A DNA stretch of 64,000 bases, taken from the NCBI GenBank assembly GCA_029449245.1, contig JANATF010000018.1, forward strand, positions 310,001-374,000. Reading direction: 5' to 3'. A program made the translations under genes and the position numbers. The stretch's first letter is position 1. Each line of letters opens with the position of its first letter. The notes beneath the pieces are model-generated. The model saw only the letters and a program-made list of their open reading frames with translations, searched no databases and was not told the DNA's origin. The stretch is from Mortierella alpina. Its lineage: Eukaryota; Mortierellomycota; Mortierellomycetes; Mortierellales; Mortierellaceae. Positions 41,365 through 51,247 of the stretch are shown one piece after another.

Positions 41365-42272
41365 TGTGGTGTCGTTGGTCTACATCAAAAGAAACATACT
41401 AATATATGAATATCTGTTCATCAGGAACTAGGAAGAAAAGCGAGAGAGGAAACACCAGCGCACTTACAAGTTGATCGTGGGAACGATTAACGGACGCGCA
41501 AGACTGGGGGAAGGATCAACTCCAAAAAGGGATTCACTCTATGAGAGAATGACTACTTAAAGGTAAGTGTTTCTGTCTCAAGGAGATAACAAATATGAAC
41601 TAACTCATGAGTAACTTACTATGAGGACTGGTGGGGAACGCTGGTCCACAAGAAGACTCTGAGAGAAGAAGGGAAGCAAAACTAGTATGTATCTAATAAA
41701 ATAATACGACCCACAGCGGGTAAGGACTCGTCAGCTCAAAGGGCTCGCTCTTGATTCCTGTGCAAGAATATTGGCCAAAGTGGTCTGCAACGCGCTCCAT
41801 TCTTGGTCGCTAAGGCAACATGATTATTACCTAGCGGTCGCTGCGGTGATAGCAGCAGCGGAGGGCCAGGAGGGACAAAGATGGCTTCTAACAGATTGCG
41901 TACGGACAGGTGGAATGGAAATAGAGGGGAAACCCGTCTCTACTCTTGCTCAGCTCTCGCTGTTGGCGGGCAAAGCTATGGTAGAGTAGCGTCTCTCGCG
42001 TGGGGACAGCCAGTGTGTGTGGGTTTGATCGTGGAGGTTCGATATGAATGAATGTTTCAGCAGCGGTTGTGGCAAAATATGACAAGGCACATCTTTGGGA
42101 GGGAAACAGACCACGAACCAAGCAAGGTTCGGGGTCGGTGCTCTTTTTATTTCACAGAAATCATTCAAGGCAACAGGGCGGTGTAGTACGTGCCACCACC
42201 TGGGCATTCATGTTGCCAAAGTACTACAAATCAAAAGCAAGAAAGAGAGGACATCGCATTTGCTACACCACA
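41365..42272 (-). repeat. Element 1, 3' LTR (908 bp)
   Basis: Identical to the other LTR apart from a 4-bp AGCA insertion near 42120 and a few substitutions. The 72-codon frame inside it (41771-41989) recurs in both LTRs because they are copies; I do not treat it as a gene. Confidence 0.9.
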
Positions 42273-42349
42273 CCGATCGCAGTGCCTCTTGTCGGCTCTT
42301 CTGAGCCGTCAAAGCAGATCCAAGCGAGAATGGATCCCCTGTGTCCTCG

Positions 42350-42384
<35 letters not shown>

Positions 42385-42656
42385 CATTGCGCCTCAGATT
42401 CTCCTCATCTGATCGCAATCTCTGTTCTCCTTTTTTTTTCTTTCTTCCATTCATCCCGCATGATCAACTTCTTCAGTGCACGCCATCCTGATTCATCCTT
42501 GCCATTGCTCCATCACGCGTTTCCGATCTCGATCTCGTTGTCATCGTCCTCGGATCCGCATCGCTTGTTCATCTTGCATCCAGATGATGAGCCACGTCCT
42601 CAGCCCTGCTTCTTGCGCGATCTCCCGTCAGCCAAAACCCTCTCTCGCGCTTGCTC
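42273..42656 (-). other. Element 1 3' untranslated region
   Basis: Non-coding between the pol stop and the 3' LTR. On the minus strand it holds an uninterrupted A30 (42352-42381) and, just before the LTR, a short hairpin (CGGCTC/GAGCCG, about 42293-42308). No obvious polypurine tract abuts the LTR. Confidence 0.6.
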
Positions 42657-45600
42657 CTATCCAGTGCGTCTGGTGGGCGTTCGGTACGGTTTGAGGTGCG
42701 TGTGGTTCACGGGACGACCCGCTCGATAGAGGAAGTGCAAGAGACCTTTCTTCTGCACCACAAGGTAAGCTCCGCCTGCACGCTTAGCGCTGATTTGGAG
42801 AGGCCCTATCCATCTCGGTTGCAACTTCTTGCTCCACTGCTTGTCGAGGCTGGGACGGTACACGAGAACTGACTGGCCTACGTGATATTCTCTAGGCCTT
42901 GGCAGCCGCGAGCCGCGCTCGAGGATGCGGTGCTCCTCGTTTATCCGGTCAAGGGCGGTCTTGCGTATGAGAGCGAGCATGCCGCGACGCTGCTTGTTCA
43001 GCGTCTTCTGGTGGACAGGATCAACGACGGCTGGATCGTATTTGTTGCTGAGCGAGGTACGTGCAGGTTGTCCATACAGCATTTCGAATGGAGAGTAGCC
43101 CTGCACTTCTTTTTCCATAGTGTTCCATGTCCAGACCACTCGCTCTAACATGACCCTCCACTTGTTCTCGGGCAACAGGTTCTCAGCCAAGCACCTCCGT
43201 AGTTGTTGCACCAGGAAGCCATTGTACCTCTCAATTTTCCCGTTCGTCTGTGGGTGGTAAGCAGATGCAGTCGCAATTGTGATATGATTCTCGTCGCACT
43301 CCTTTTTAAACGCTCCTTGCGCCAGCGAAGTCCCGTTGTCCGTGATAATGACTTGAGGAAGACCGTAACGCTCAAACCAGTGTCTCTTCACCTCTCTCTG
43401 GATAGTTGTGCCTTGGATGTCACTCAGGGCAATCGACTCGACCCATCCGGACAAGTAGTCGATCAGGCTCAGGATGTATGATTTGCCGTGAGACGGTGGA
43501 AGAGGGCCCACGATATCCATCCCTACGACAAGAAAGATGGATGGCGGCGGCGGAATACGATGGTGACGGTATCTGGTGGGATCTTTCTTCTGGAAGCGTT
43601 GACATGCATCACAGCTCTGGACAGCGGCTTTGATGTCCTCGTACTGACGCGGCCAGAAGTAACTGATGGCTGCAAGGCGGAACGTGCCCACAATACCCAA
43701 ATGGCCGTTGGTGGTGGAGCCGTGTAGGGTGTCGATAAGCTGCTGTCTATCCAGAGGTGGGACATACAGGCGTGGATTTGCTCCGACGGTGCGCTTCATG
43801 AGGCTCCCGGCTTGCACAAAGAACCCTGCAGCCTGTCGTGCAATCCTTATGCGTTCGGAGCGGGACCTCTCGGATAGTGTATCACCCTGGAGCCAGGCTA
43901 CGATTGAGGCATACGGCTCTTCATGGAGCTCGACCAGGGCGACGAGACGCAAACCCCCCAAGAGTTCGATTTCGTCTTCGAGACCATGCTGTGGGAGCGG
44001 TCCTACCAGGGGTACCCTGGAGAGCGGATCGGAGTCCTTCATGTCTCGTCCGGGTCTGTGGTGGATTTTGACGTTGAACCTTGCAACATACAGAGACCAC
44101 CTGGTAAGGCGTGCGTTTTGAAATTGCAGATTGTGCAGATACAGCAATGCTTTGTGATCGAGGAATGCGTGAACGACCTTGTCTAACAATAGATGCTCGT
44201 TCTTCCGTAGCACATAGACAAAGCCCAGCAACTCCCGCTCCGTTGCAAAGTAGCGGGACTCGGCACCGGACAGCTTACGACTTCCAAAGAGGATCGGCCG
44301 ATAGACAGTCTTGATGGTAATGTTGCCGTCGTCTGACTCGTAGGCAGCGTGAGCCAGGACATATCCAGTGTGTTCACCAGACGTGTCCGCTGATACGATG
44401 ACGGGGCGCCGATGGTCGATCAGGATAAGCACCGGTGATCCCAATAATGATCGCTGCAAGTCTTGGAACGCCTGCTCAAAATTTGGGTCCTCGCTCCAGG
44501 CCTTCTGGAATGCAAGAGGTCTCTTATCGAAGCGGTAGAGTTTGAACAGGAGTCCTGCAACCTTGGAGAACCCAGAGACGAACTCGCCCATGAACAAGCA
44601 AAAGCCAATGAAAGCCCGCAGCTCCTTGACGTTTGTGGGGATAGGCCACATGGAGACCTTGTTCAGCTTCTTGGGATGGGCACTCATGCCTTCTGGACCC
44701 AGGACTCGACCCAGAAATTCGCGCCGTTCGACAAAAAAACCAGACTTGCTTCCAGCAAACGACCCATTGACCTCATTCATTCGAGACAGTACTTGCTCGA
44801 TGCGCTCGAGGTGCTGCTGCAATGTCTGTGTTCCGGTAGCCATGTCGTCCACGAATGTGGCAAGCTTGCCTTCGAGAGCAGGGGTACAGAACACGTCGTT
44901 CATGTGTCTCGTATACCACTGCATGGAGTCTATTAATCCCATCGGCAAGACGTTGTACTCCCAGAGTCCATCGGGGAAGGCGACCGCGGTAAGATACTTG
45001 CAATGTTCTGCAATTGGTGACTGCAGATAGCCGTCCTTGCAATCCCAGAAACTCAGATATTTACATCCTTGTAGCTTGTTGATCTCGGTTAGGGCATCAG
45101 GGATTGGCCAGGCCATCGGGCGGATCAATTTGTTCACAGGTATGAAGTTGACGCACACCCGAAACGTTCCATCCTTTTTTTCGACCAGCAAGGGATTGCA
45201 AGATACAGGCGAGGATGACCTTCTAATCTTTCCCGCCTTCTCCATCTTCTTGACGTAATCCGTTAGAACGCGGATTTGCCCTGGAGAGTACTTGCGACTG
45301 TACGCCTTGGGGTACGGCTCATCCTCTTTGACAGTGAAGGTTGCCGGACCGCTGAGTTTCGACGAGTCCATAGTCCGGGACATCTCGTCGGCCTTAGGGA
45401 AAGCTTCAGCATACTTCTGAAAGAGCTCTTGGATTTCGCCCATCCGTCTATTCACCTCAGGCAGATCTCCTACTTGGATGCTGCGATCCTCCAAACCAGG
45501 GACCAAGCGGCAAGGAGTGTCCGTTAGGACAGAGCGACTAGTGGGGCATTCTAAGTGGAACCCGTAATCGTCGTTTTTGTATACGGGGGACGACAATTCA

Positions 45601-47279
45601 TCCACGAGGATTTGGTCCGCATGGATGCCGCTCAAGATCTCATCCTCCTCGGCTCTTGGAACTGCTGCCAAGATGAACACGTTGCGTATGTTGCCGGCGT
45701 CATCATCTTCCAGCAGCTCTTGCTCTGAGCGGTAAGGCTCGCTCGACTCGTTCAACTGGGCCAGAGCAGCGATCAAGGCTTCAGGGTACCCTTCTTGGTC
45801 TGGATCAGAGTCGGTATCGCTGCCTTCCGAGCCAGACTCGGAGTTGTATGAGGCGTCACTATCAGAGTCCTTGGTGCTACCGTCGTCGGTGGTGTCATTG
45901 TCGTCGTCAGAGACCAAATCCCTGTAGCCCTTCTTGACCTTGGGGCCGACTTGGAACTCGGGCTCTTCTTCTTTCACGATTACGGGTGCTGTACCAGCGC
46001 CACCATCGATATGGATTGTCTTGCCGCCCAGGCGTAGTTCATATCCACCGCTCTCCCAGTTGGTCACGCACTTGGTCATTTCCAGGAAGCCGCGACCGAG
46101 AAGGAGCTCGAACGGGACGTTGTTCATGACGATGCAGCCGATCACTACGGTTTGGCCTGCTATCTCGAGAGGTATCTGACTGGCCTCTCCAAGCGCCGGC
46201 TGTGTGCCACTCATTCCTCGGATGGTCACCTTCGAGATGTTGGACACGTTAGTGACGTTGGCACGCTTCAGGAACTCAGGGCTGCACACGTTCACACAGG
46301 CGCCTCCATCGAGGTATGGCTTGGTTGGGTGCCCATTCACCGTCGCCAGGAAGTGATGAGTGGTACTCTTCGCCAGATCTGTGCGAGCAAGGAGTGCAAA
46401 TATCTCTGGAGCACGGCATTCCACGCCTAGGCTTGGATTCTTCGCCATCAGTACGAGTTGCTCTTTGGACGTCAGAGTCTTGAGGGAGTCTCCTAGGATT
46501 CGTCGCAGCGCAGGAGACAGAGCCAGCAGTTGGGACAAGCTAAGACCAGAGACCTCGACGTTTCGGGTGAACTCCAGGATGTTGAAGGGTTGATCCGTCA
46601 ATGTGAGTCGGATAGGTCGTGGCAGCAACTTGGACAGCCTCTGGAGTTCATCTGCATCGGTCTTGCTCTTCTTAACGGCGTGCTTGAGTTTTTTCTGGAG
46701 CTCAGGAGTTGGATCTGATACCTTGTCGACCTTGGCTTTTCTCGGTAAGGCTTTGGGTTTCGTAGTTGATTCGATGTTGCGCCCTTTCGATGTGCGTTTC
46801 GGAACATCGGAAACTTTTTTTGCTTGCGCTTGTTTCTCATCCAGATCCTTTATCTGTTGGGCTATTTTTTTCTCGCGATCTAGAGACCGTAGCAACGGAC
46901 GCATGTCGGTACTCGTCCTGGCCATGGCGGGAGGAATTGGCCTTGGCGGGATCTGGACGTGGGTCATGCGCTCGATCTTGTTTTCGACCATGTCTTCCTG
47001 CTTTGACGAAGGCAGTTCGCGACTTTCATCGGCGACATGCGATTCAACCTCCATGCTGTTCTTGGCTCGTCCTTGCCGTATGATCTGATCAATCATTGGG
47101 CCAATTGACGATACAGCCTCGGGAGGTCCATCGTAAACTTGGTTCATGGGAGGCTTCTTGTAGGGTGCCTGAGTCGGCGTCTTGGTCTTGCCGCGGATTG
47201 CAGCCATGACTAGTGGTGGCCCTTTTCCTGAGGGGTGAGAGGCGGAGCCATAGCGTCTCACCCCATCTAAAAATCCTCC
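42657..47279 (-). CDS. pol: Element 1 Pol: protease, reverse transcriptase, RNase H, integrase
   Basis: The open frame begins after an in-frame stop at 47282 and has no ATG near its start (the first ATG-like position is a GTG at 47261), so it should be made by frameshifting from gag. Numbering from 47261: a retropepsin-type site LDGGA (D318; Gly replaces the usual Thr/Ser, as in some plant gypsy elements), RT with FVDD (D805, D806), RNase H (ADTSG near 957), an HHCC integrase zinc motif (GHLG...CDACQ), and the integrase core D1249, D1308 and E1344, with exactly 35 residues between the last two. The C-terminus has a GPY/F-like module (WIGPLQI) and no chromodomain. All catalytic residues of RT and integrase are present, so it is probably functional. 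Confidence 0.9.
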   Translation of the reverse strand, partial: GGFLDGVRRYGSASHPSGKGPPLVMAAIRGKTKTPTQAPYKKPPMNQVYDGPPEAVSSIGPMIDQIIRQGRAKNSMEVESHVADESRELPSSKQEDMVENKIERMTHVQIPPRPIPPAMARTSTDMRPLLRSLDREKKIAQQIKDLDEKQAQAKKVSDVPKRTSKGRNIESTTKPKALPRKAKVDKVSDPTPELQKKLKHAVKKSKTDADELQRLSKLLPRPIRLTLTDQPFNILEFTRNVEVSGLSLSQLLALSPALRRILGDSLKTLTSKEQLVLMAKNPSLGVECRAPEIFALLARTDLAKSTTHHFLATVNGHPTKPYLDGGACVNVCSPEFLKRANVTNVSNISKVTIRGMSGTQPALGEASQIPLEIAGQTVVIGCIVMNNVPFELLLGRGFLEMTKCVTNWESGGYELRLGGKTIHIDGGAGTAPVIVKEEEPEFQVGPKVKKGYRDLVSDDDNDTTDDGSTKDSDSDASYNSESGSEGSDTDSDPDQEGYPEALIAALAQLNESSEPYRSEQELLEDDDAGNIRNVFILAAVPRAEEDEILSGIHADQILVDELSSPVYKNDDYGFHLECPTSRSVLTDTPCRLVPGLEDRSIQVGDLPEVNRRMGEIQELFQKYAEAFPKADEMSRTMDSSKLSGPATFTVKEDEPYPKAYSRKYSPGQIRVLTDYVKKMEKAGKIRRSSSPVSCNPLLVEKKDGTFRVCVNFIPVNKLIRPMAWPIPDALTEINKLQGCKYLSFWDCKDGYLQSPIAEHCKYLTAVAFPDGLWEYNVLPMGLIDSMQWYTRHMNDVFCTPALEGKLATFVDDMATGTQTLQQHLERIEQVLSRMNEVNGSFAGSKSGFFVERREFLGRVLGPEGMSAHPKKLNKVSMWPIPTNVKELRAFIGFCLFMGEFVSGFSKVAGLLFKLYRFDKRPLAFQKAWSEDPNFEQAFQDLQRSLLGSPVLILIDHRRPVIVSADTSGEHTGYVLAHAAYESDDGNITIKTVYRPILFGSRKLSGAESRYFATERELLGFVYVLRKNEHLLLDKVVHAFLDHKALLYLHNLQFQNARLTRWSLYVARFNVKIHHRPGRDMKDSDPLSRVPLVGPLPQHGLEDEIELLGGLRLVALVELHEEPYASIVAWLQGDTLSERSRSERIRIARQAAGFFVQAGSLMKRTVGANPRLYVPPLDRQQLIDTLHGSTTNGHLGIVGTFRLAAISYFWPRQYEDIKAAVQSCDACQRFQKKDPTRYRHHRIPPPPSIFLVVGMDIVGPLPPSHGKSYILSLIDYLSGWVESIALSDIQGTTIQREVKRHWFERYGLPQVIITDNGTSLAQGAFKKECDENHITIATASAYHPQTNGKIERYNGFLVQQLRRCLAENLLPENKWRVMLERVVWTWNTMEKEVQGYSPFEMLYGQPARTSLSNKYDPAVVDPVHQKTLNKQRRGMLALIRKTALDRINEEHRILERGSRLPRPREYHVGQSVLVYRPSLDKQWSKKLQPRWIGPLQISAKRAGGAYLVVQKKGLLHFLYRAGRPVNHTHLKPYRTPTRRTG
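47267..47279 (-). promoter_or_regulatory. Predicted -1 ribosomal frameshift site between gag and pol
   Basis: The two frames overlap by only 13 nt, GGAGGATTTTTAG on the minus strand: the pol frame has a stop just upstream (47280-47282) and gag stops at TAG (47267-47269). Pol is in -1 relative to gag. Within the overlap the only slippery tract is TTTTT directly before the gag stop, where a Phe tRNA could re-pair TTT to TTT. Confidence 0.65.
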
Positions 47280-48997
47280 TCACTGGACTGTTGCATGGCC
47301 TCTCCTTGTTGTTGGATATCCACAGCAGCCAAGAAAGCAGCAAGATGGCTGACGCTCTCAGGATCCTTAGGACCAGAACCGAGATACTGCTGGACCAATA
47401 GCGTCTTGGGCTTGGCAGGCTTTGGGCATTTGGAAGAGTAGTGCCCGTAGTCCTCGCAATTGTAACACTGGATCTTCGACATGTCTCGTACAGCTGTGGC
47501 CATGGGTGCGCCAGGAGTTCTTGCCCGAAGGTTCTTGATCTGCCCGTTCAGGAGGAGGGAGAGCGCTTCGACTCCTTTAGAAAGACTCTTTATCTCCTCC
47601 TTCCAACCGTCTGGAGCAGCGTCTGCCTTCTTGGATCCTTCCTTCACAGCTTTAGTGGCCGTGCTTTTGGCCGCGCTACTGTCGTCGTCGGAGCTGCTGT
47701 CTTGGGAACCGTCGTCACTGGTGGCTTCATCGTCGGAGTCGATATCTTTGCCTTTGCTGTTGGGTGCTCTGGCGAGCAGCACCTCGCGGTAGATCGCCTC
47801 CTTGTTCTGCAAATACTGCATGGCATCATTCAAGGTTCGGCGCTTCATGGCACGCACACTATTCTGCTTGTCATGGAGTCCAGCTGCGTAGGACGTTAAC
47901 AACAGCCTCTCGTCGGGAACGCGATTGGCATGCCCGCAAGCCGCGCGGTGTAGGTCCACTCGCTTCTGGAACTTGATGTTGTAGCGGAGGATCGGTTCCT
48001 CCGCTCTCTGGCGTTTGCCTTGGAGGAACGTTGGTTGCACTCGTCGGCGGGCCTCAGACATGCTCATGAACGCTTCGGAGAAGTCATGCATGAAGGCTTC
48101 ATAGGTCGTAGGCCCACTGCGTACGCGATTTCGGCACCATTCACTGGCAGCAGAATGATCCTGGACGGCCAACAGTACAAGCCGGATCGCAGCATCGCCA
48201 TATTGGCGATCAGGAACATAAGGATCCCCCACTCGTCCTCGAAACCAGTTGTCAAAGGACCGAATCCAGTCATCCGCATACTTCTTGCGTTTGTTGCTAA
48301 GGACGAATTTTGGGCCTTCGTATTTCTTGAGCACGTCGATGACCTTGCGGCCGGCGTTGGCGTCGACATCATTGTAACGCACGTTCGAGGGGCGATGATT
48401 TCGGGAGCGGGCTCTACTCATGGGCGGAAAATCGGACTGCAAGTAGGCGGCCTCACTATCCCAAGTGGGCGCACGGTGCATGCTTTGGGAACGGCCGTCG
48501 GGCGCATTGGAGCGCTGCGAGGATGAGGGAGGTGGCCCTTGCGACTCGCTACCGCGGGCGTGTGATTGACGGTCGTGTTCTCTTCCGTCGGGACCATGCT
48601 CATCAGCTCCATCGTCACTTGTGTCCGTATCGTACGCTTCACGCATGGATGTAAAGTCAACAGGATGGACCGATACAGCGGGGTCGCGATTAGACATTGC
48701 TCTTGTCACATTCTTCACCATGCGGCTCTCCAGACTGTCCATGTTCTTTCTCATTTGCTCGGTCAGCGATTGGGACAAGGCCTGGGCCATTGAGTTGGAT
48801 ACGGCCAACATGGCGTCGTACCACTCTGGCTGTGTGACCTCAAGATTTTTTTCATCGATTGCGTTCGTACCACCAAGGGAAGAACTAGTCTCTGCCTGTG
48901 GGTCGAGGGAGTCAGAGGGCAGTGGGATTGAGGCTGGCTGAGCCCGCGAGGGGCGAGCGCGGCGGTCCTCGGCGTTAGAGGGGTTCCTGCTGGCCAT
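47267..48997 (-). CDS. gag: Element 1 Gag
   Basis: A frame of 576 aa from the ATG at 48997, 99 nt inside the 5' LTR. The N-terminus is Ser/Pro/Arg-rich. The middle resembles Ty3/gypsy capsid ('retrotrans_gag'), with WIRSFDNWFRGR and an FMHDFSEAF...ILRYNIKFQKRV block. An acidic Ser/Asp linker follows. A single CCHC zinc knuckle (CYNCEDYGHYSSKC, about residues 510-524) should bind element RNA. The frame ends in GAT TTT TAG at the pol overlap. Gag forms the virus-like particle in which reverse transcription takes place. Confidence 0.88.
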   Translation of the reverse strand: MASRNPSNAEDRRARPSRAQPASIPLPSDSLDPQAETSSSLGGTNAIDEKNLEVTQPEWYDAMLAVSNSMAQALSQSLTEQMRKNMDSLESRMVKNVTRAMSNRDPAVSVHPVDFTSMREAYDTDTSDDGADEHGPDGREHDRQSHARGSESQGPPPSSSQRSNAPDGRSQSMHRAPTWDSEAAYLQSDFPPMSRARSRNHRPSNVRYNDVDANAGRKVIDVLKKYEGPKFVLSNKRKKYADDWIRSFDNWFRGRVGDPYVPDRQYGDAAIRLVLLAVQDHSAASEWCRNRVRSGPTTYEAFMHDFSEAFMSMSEARRRVQPTFLQGKRQRAEEPILRYNIKFQKRVDLHRAACGHANRVPDERLLLTSYAAGLHDKQNSVRAMKRRTLNDAMQYLQNKEAIYREVLLARAPNSKGKDIDSDDEATSDDGSQDSSSDDDSSAAKSTATKAVKEGSKKADAAPDGWKEEIKSLSKGVEALSLLLNGQIKNLRARTPGAPMATAVRDMSKIQCYNCEDYGHYSSKCPKPAKPKTLLVQQYLGSGPKDPESVSHLAAFLAAVDIQQQGEAMQQSSEEDF

Positions 48998-49067
48998 CCT
49001 TCAAGAGGTACGATAGCAATTGTTTTGGCCGTGGGAACGGTTTATTCTTGCAATTGAACCCAAGCGC

Positions 49068-49087
49068 GGTGCCCAGGTTCTCCACCA
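49068..49087 (-). other. Candidate primer-binding site of element 1
   Basis: Starting 9 nt inside the 5' LTR, the minus strand reads TGGTGGAGAACCTGGGCACC. It begins with TGG, as expected for pairing with a tRNA 3' CCA end. The tRNA could not be identified from this window. Confidence 0.45.
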
Positions 49088-49096
49088 AAGAAAACG

Positions 49097-50000
49097 TGTG
49101 GTGTCGTTGGTCTACATCAAAAGAAACATACTAATATATGAATATCTGTTCATCAGGAACTAGGAAGAAAAGCGAGAGAGGAAACACCAGCGCACTTACA
49201 AGTTGATCGTGGGAACGATTAACGGACGCGCAAGACTGGGGGAAGGATCAACTCCAAAAAGGGATTCACTCTATGAGAGAATGACTACTTAAAGGTAAGT
49301 GTTTCTGTCTCAAGGAGATAACAAATATGAACTAACTCATGAGTAACTTACTATGAGGACCGGTGGGGAACGCTGGTCCACAAGAAGACTCTGAGAGAAG
49401 AAGGGAAGCAAAACTAGTATGTATCTAATAAAATAATACGACCCACAGCGGGTAAGGACTCGTCAGCTCAAAGGGCTCGCTCTTGATTCCTGTGCAAGAA
49501 TATTGGCCAAAGTGGTCTGCAACGCGCTCCATTCTTGGTCGCTAAGGCAACATGATTATTACCTAGCGGTCGCTGCGGTGATAGCAGCAGCGGAGGGCCA
49601 GGAGGGACAAAGATGGCTTCTAACAGATTGCGTACGGACAGGTGGAATGGAAATAGAGGGGAAACCCGTCTCTACTCTTGCTCAGCTCTCGCTGTTGGCG
49701 GGCAAAGCTATGGTAGAGTAGCGTCTCTCGCGTGGGGACAGCCAGTGTGTGTGGGTTTGATCGTGGAGGTTCGATATGAATGAATGTTTCAGCAGCAGTT
49801 GTGGCAAAATATGACAAGGCAAATCTTTGGGAGGGAAACAGACCACGAACCAAGGTTCGGGGTCGGTGCTCTTTTTATTTCACAGAAATCATTCAAGGCA
49901 ACAGGGCGGTGCAGTACGTGCCACCACCTGGGCATTCATGTTGCCAAAGTACTACAAATCAAAAGCAAGAAAGAGAGGACATCGCATTTGCTACACCACA
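49097..50000 (-). repeat. Element 1, 5' LTR (904 bp)
   Basis: Promoter-bearing LTR for the minus-strand element. Perfect 8-bp terminal inverted repeats TGTGGTGT / ACACCACA. Confidence 0.9.
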
Positions 50001-51247
50001 CTGCTCAGGATGTGATTGCTGCGCAGGATGCGATTGCTGCTGCTGGCCATGCTGCTGCTGGTGAGGATGCGGCTGCTGCTCTTGGACATGTGGATGTTGC
50101 TGAAGAAGCGATTGCTCCTGCTGACCATGCTGCTGGTGCTGAGGATGCGGCTGCTGCTGCTGAACTTGCTGCTGCTGAAGATGCGGCTGCTGCTTCTGAA
50201 ATGTTTCTTCCTCTGCTGTTACCTCGGCCGAAAGCTCACAGCGGGGCGTGATGTTGTGCACTGGTGACCCTGGCCTTGGGGCGTCACAGCGATCGCACTT
50301 GCAGGAGAGAACGTTGGTCCGCTGGCCACACATGGTGCAGCGCCATGTGTCGAAAATGAGCGGCTTGTAATCGTCAGGAGAAGCCCATGCAAGCACCTCG
50401 GCCAAGTTGGGATGGTATAATCTTGAGCGTCTGCCGTACTGGAGGGTAGGGTATATTTGGGGCGGCAGCCTGTAGTTTGGCACACCCTGATATTCCGGAT
50501 ATTGCGACTGCTGTCGGTCATGTCGTGAGTCTTGTCCAGCCTGACCTAAAGCGTCTGAGGGTAGCATTTGCTGCAGCGGGTTCGCGTTCCCATGGGCAAT
50601 GGCCGACCGGATGCCATTTCTGACATTGGCCCCGTGCGCTTCTTGAGGAGCCTTAGACGTAGCCTAATAAAGGTGAGTGGAAGTGTTGGATGTTTGTCTC
50701 TTAGAAAACTGTCGTACAGTTAAGATTCATGTTGACGAAATAAGTTCTTACCTGGTCGAAATCGTATTGGCCAATGCCAGCCTCCTCCTCCTCGTCCGAG
50801 TCTAAGGCAGAGAATCGGCCTGGAATGGAGCGAACACGAGGCTTTGGTGCTGGCTTCTATATAGCAACAGTGTTAGGTCAGTGAAAAGGGTTTGATGCCG
50901 GAATACGATTTCAGAAAACCAGAAACAGAATATCATACATACCAGTGCATCCGCCTGAACATGTCTTGCGAAACGTCCCGATAAAACAACTTCTTCTTCC
51001 GAAAGCAAATCGTCGAGGTCTGCGTTATAGAGAGTCAATAGGACAAGTTTAGACGATAGTAAAACAACAGCCATAAAGAATGATTCTCATGATAGCACAG
51101 TAGGAGGATTCACATACCTTCCTCCGCATCAAGGTGGACGCCATCTCTCTCGAGCTCCGCCTCCAGCTCCGGCTCCGGCTCTGCAATGACGCCCAGCCAG
51201 GCGAGTGAGGTCTTGAGGAAGTGTAAGACCTGATGACTGTTCTTCAT
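50001..51247 (-). pseudogene. PolyQ gene copy C, 5' part with zinc finger
   Basis: Exons 51118-51247, 50943-51019 and 50752-50856, plus the start of exon 4 (50001-50663), match copy B including splice sites. The frame enters the element's LTR and stops at 49959, giving a predicted 338-aa product: acidic N-terminus, RanBP2-like finger, a short Q/H tract and 13 LTR-encoded residues. Such a truncated product could still be made, because promoter and introns are intact and the element is in the same transcriptional orientation. Confidence 0.8.

Larger units (their letters stand above)
41365..50000 (-). mobile_element. Full-length Ty3/gypsy retrotransposon (element 1)
   Basis: 8,636 bp, transcribed on the minus strand. 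The LTRs (41365-42272 and 49097-50000) begin TGTGGTGT and end ACACCACA. They differ by one 4-bp indel and a few substitutions seen by eye, so the insertion is recent. The flanks carry a 4-bp target duplication, CTGC, at 41361-41364 and 50001-50004; removing the element and one CTGC restores the sequence seen in copy B. Order protease-RT-RNase H-integrase places it in Metaviridae (Ty3/gypsy). Gag and pol are in separate frames and both are open, so it looks autonomous. No chromodomain is present. Confidence 0.93.

Noticed and set aside
41771-41989. 72-codon frame inside the LTR of element 1 (repeated at 49503-49721)
   Set aside because: Lies wholly within the LTR on the strand opposite to the element. 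Its repetition is explained by the LTR pair.
47259-47261. GTG as the start of pol
   Set aside because: Non-ATG starts are rare in fungi, and the frame geometry points to a -1 shift from gag at the TTTTT run.
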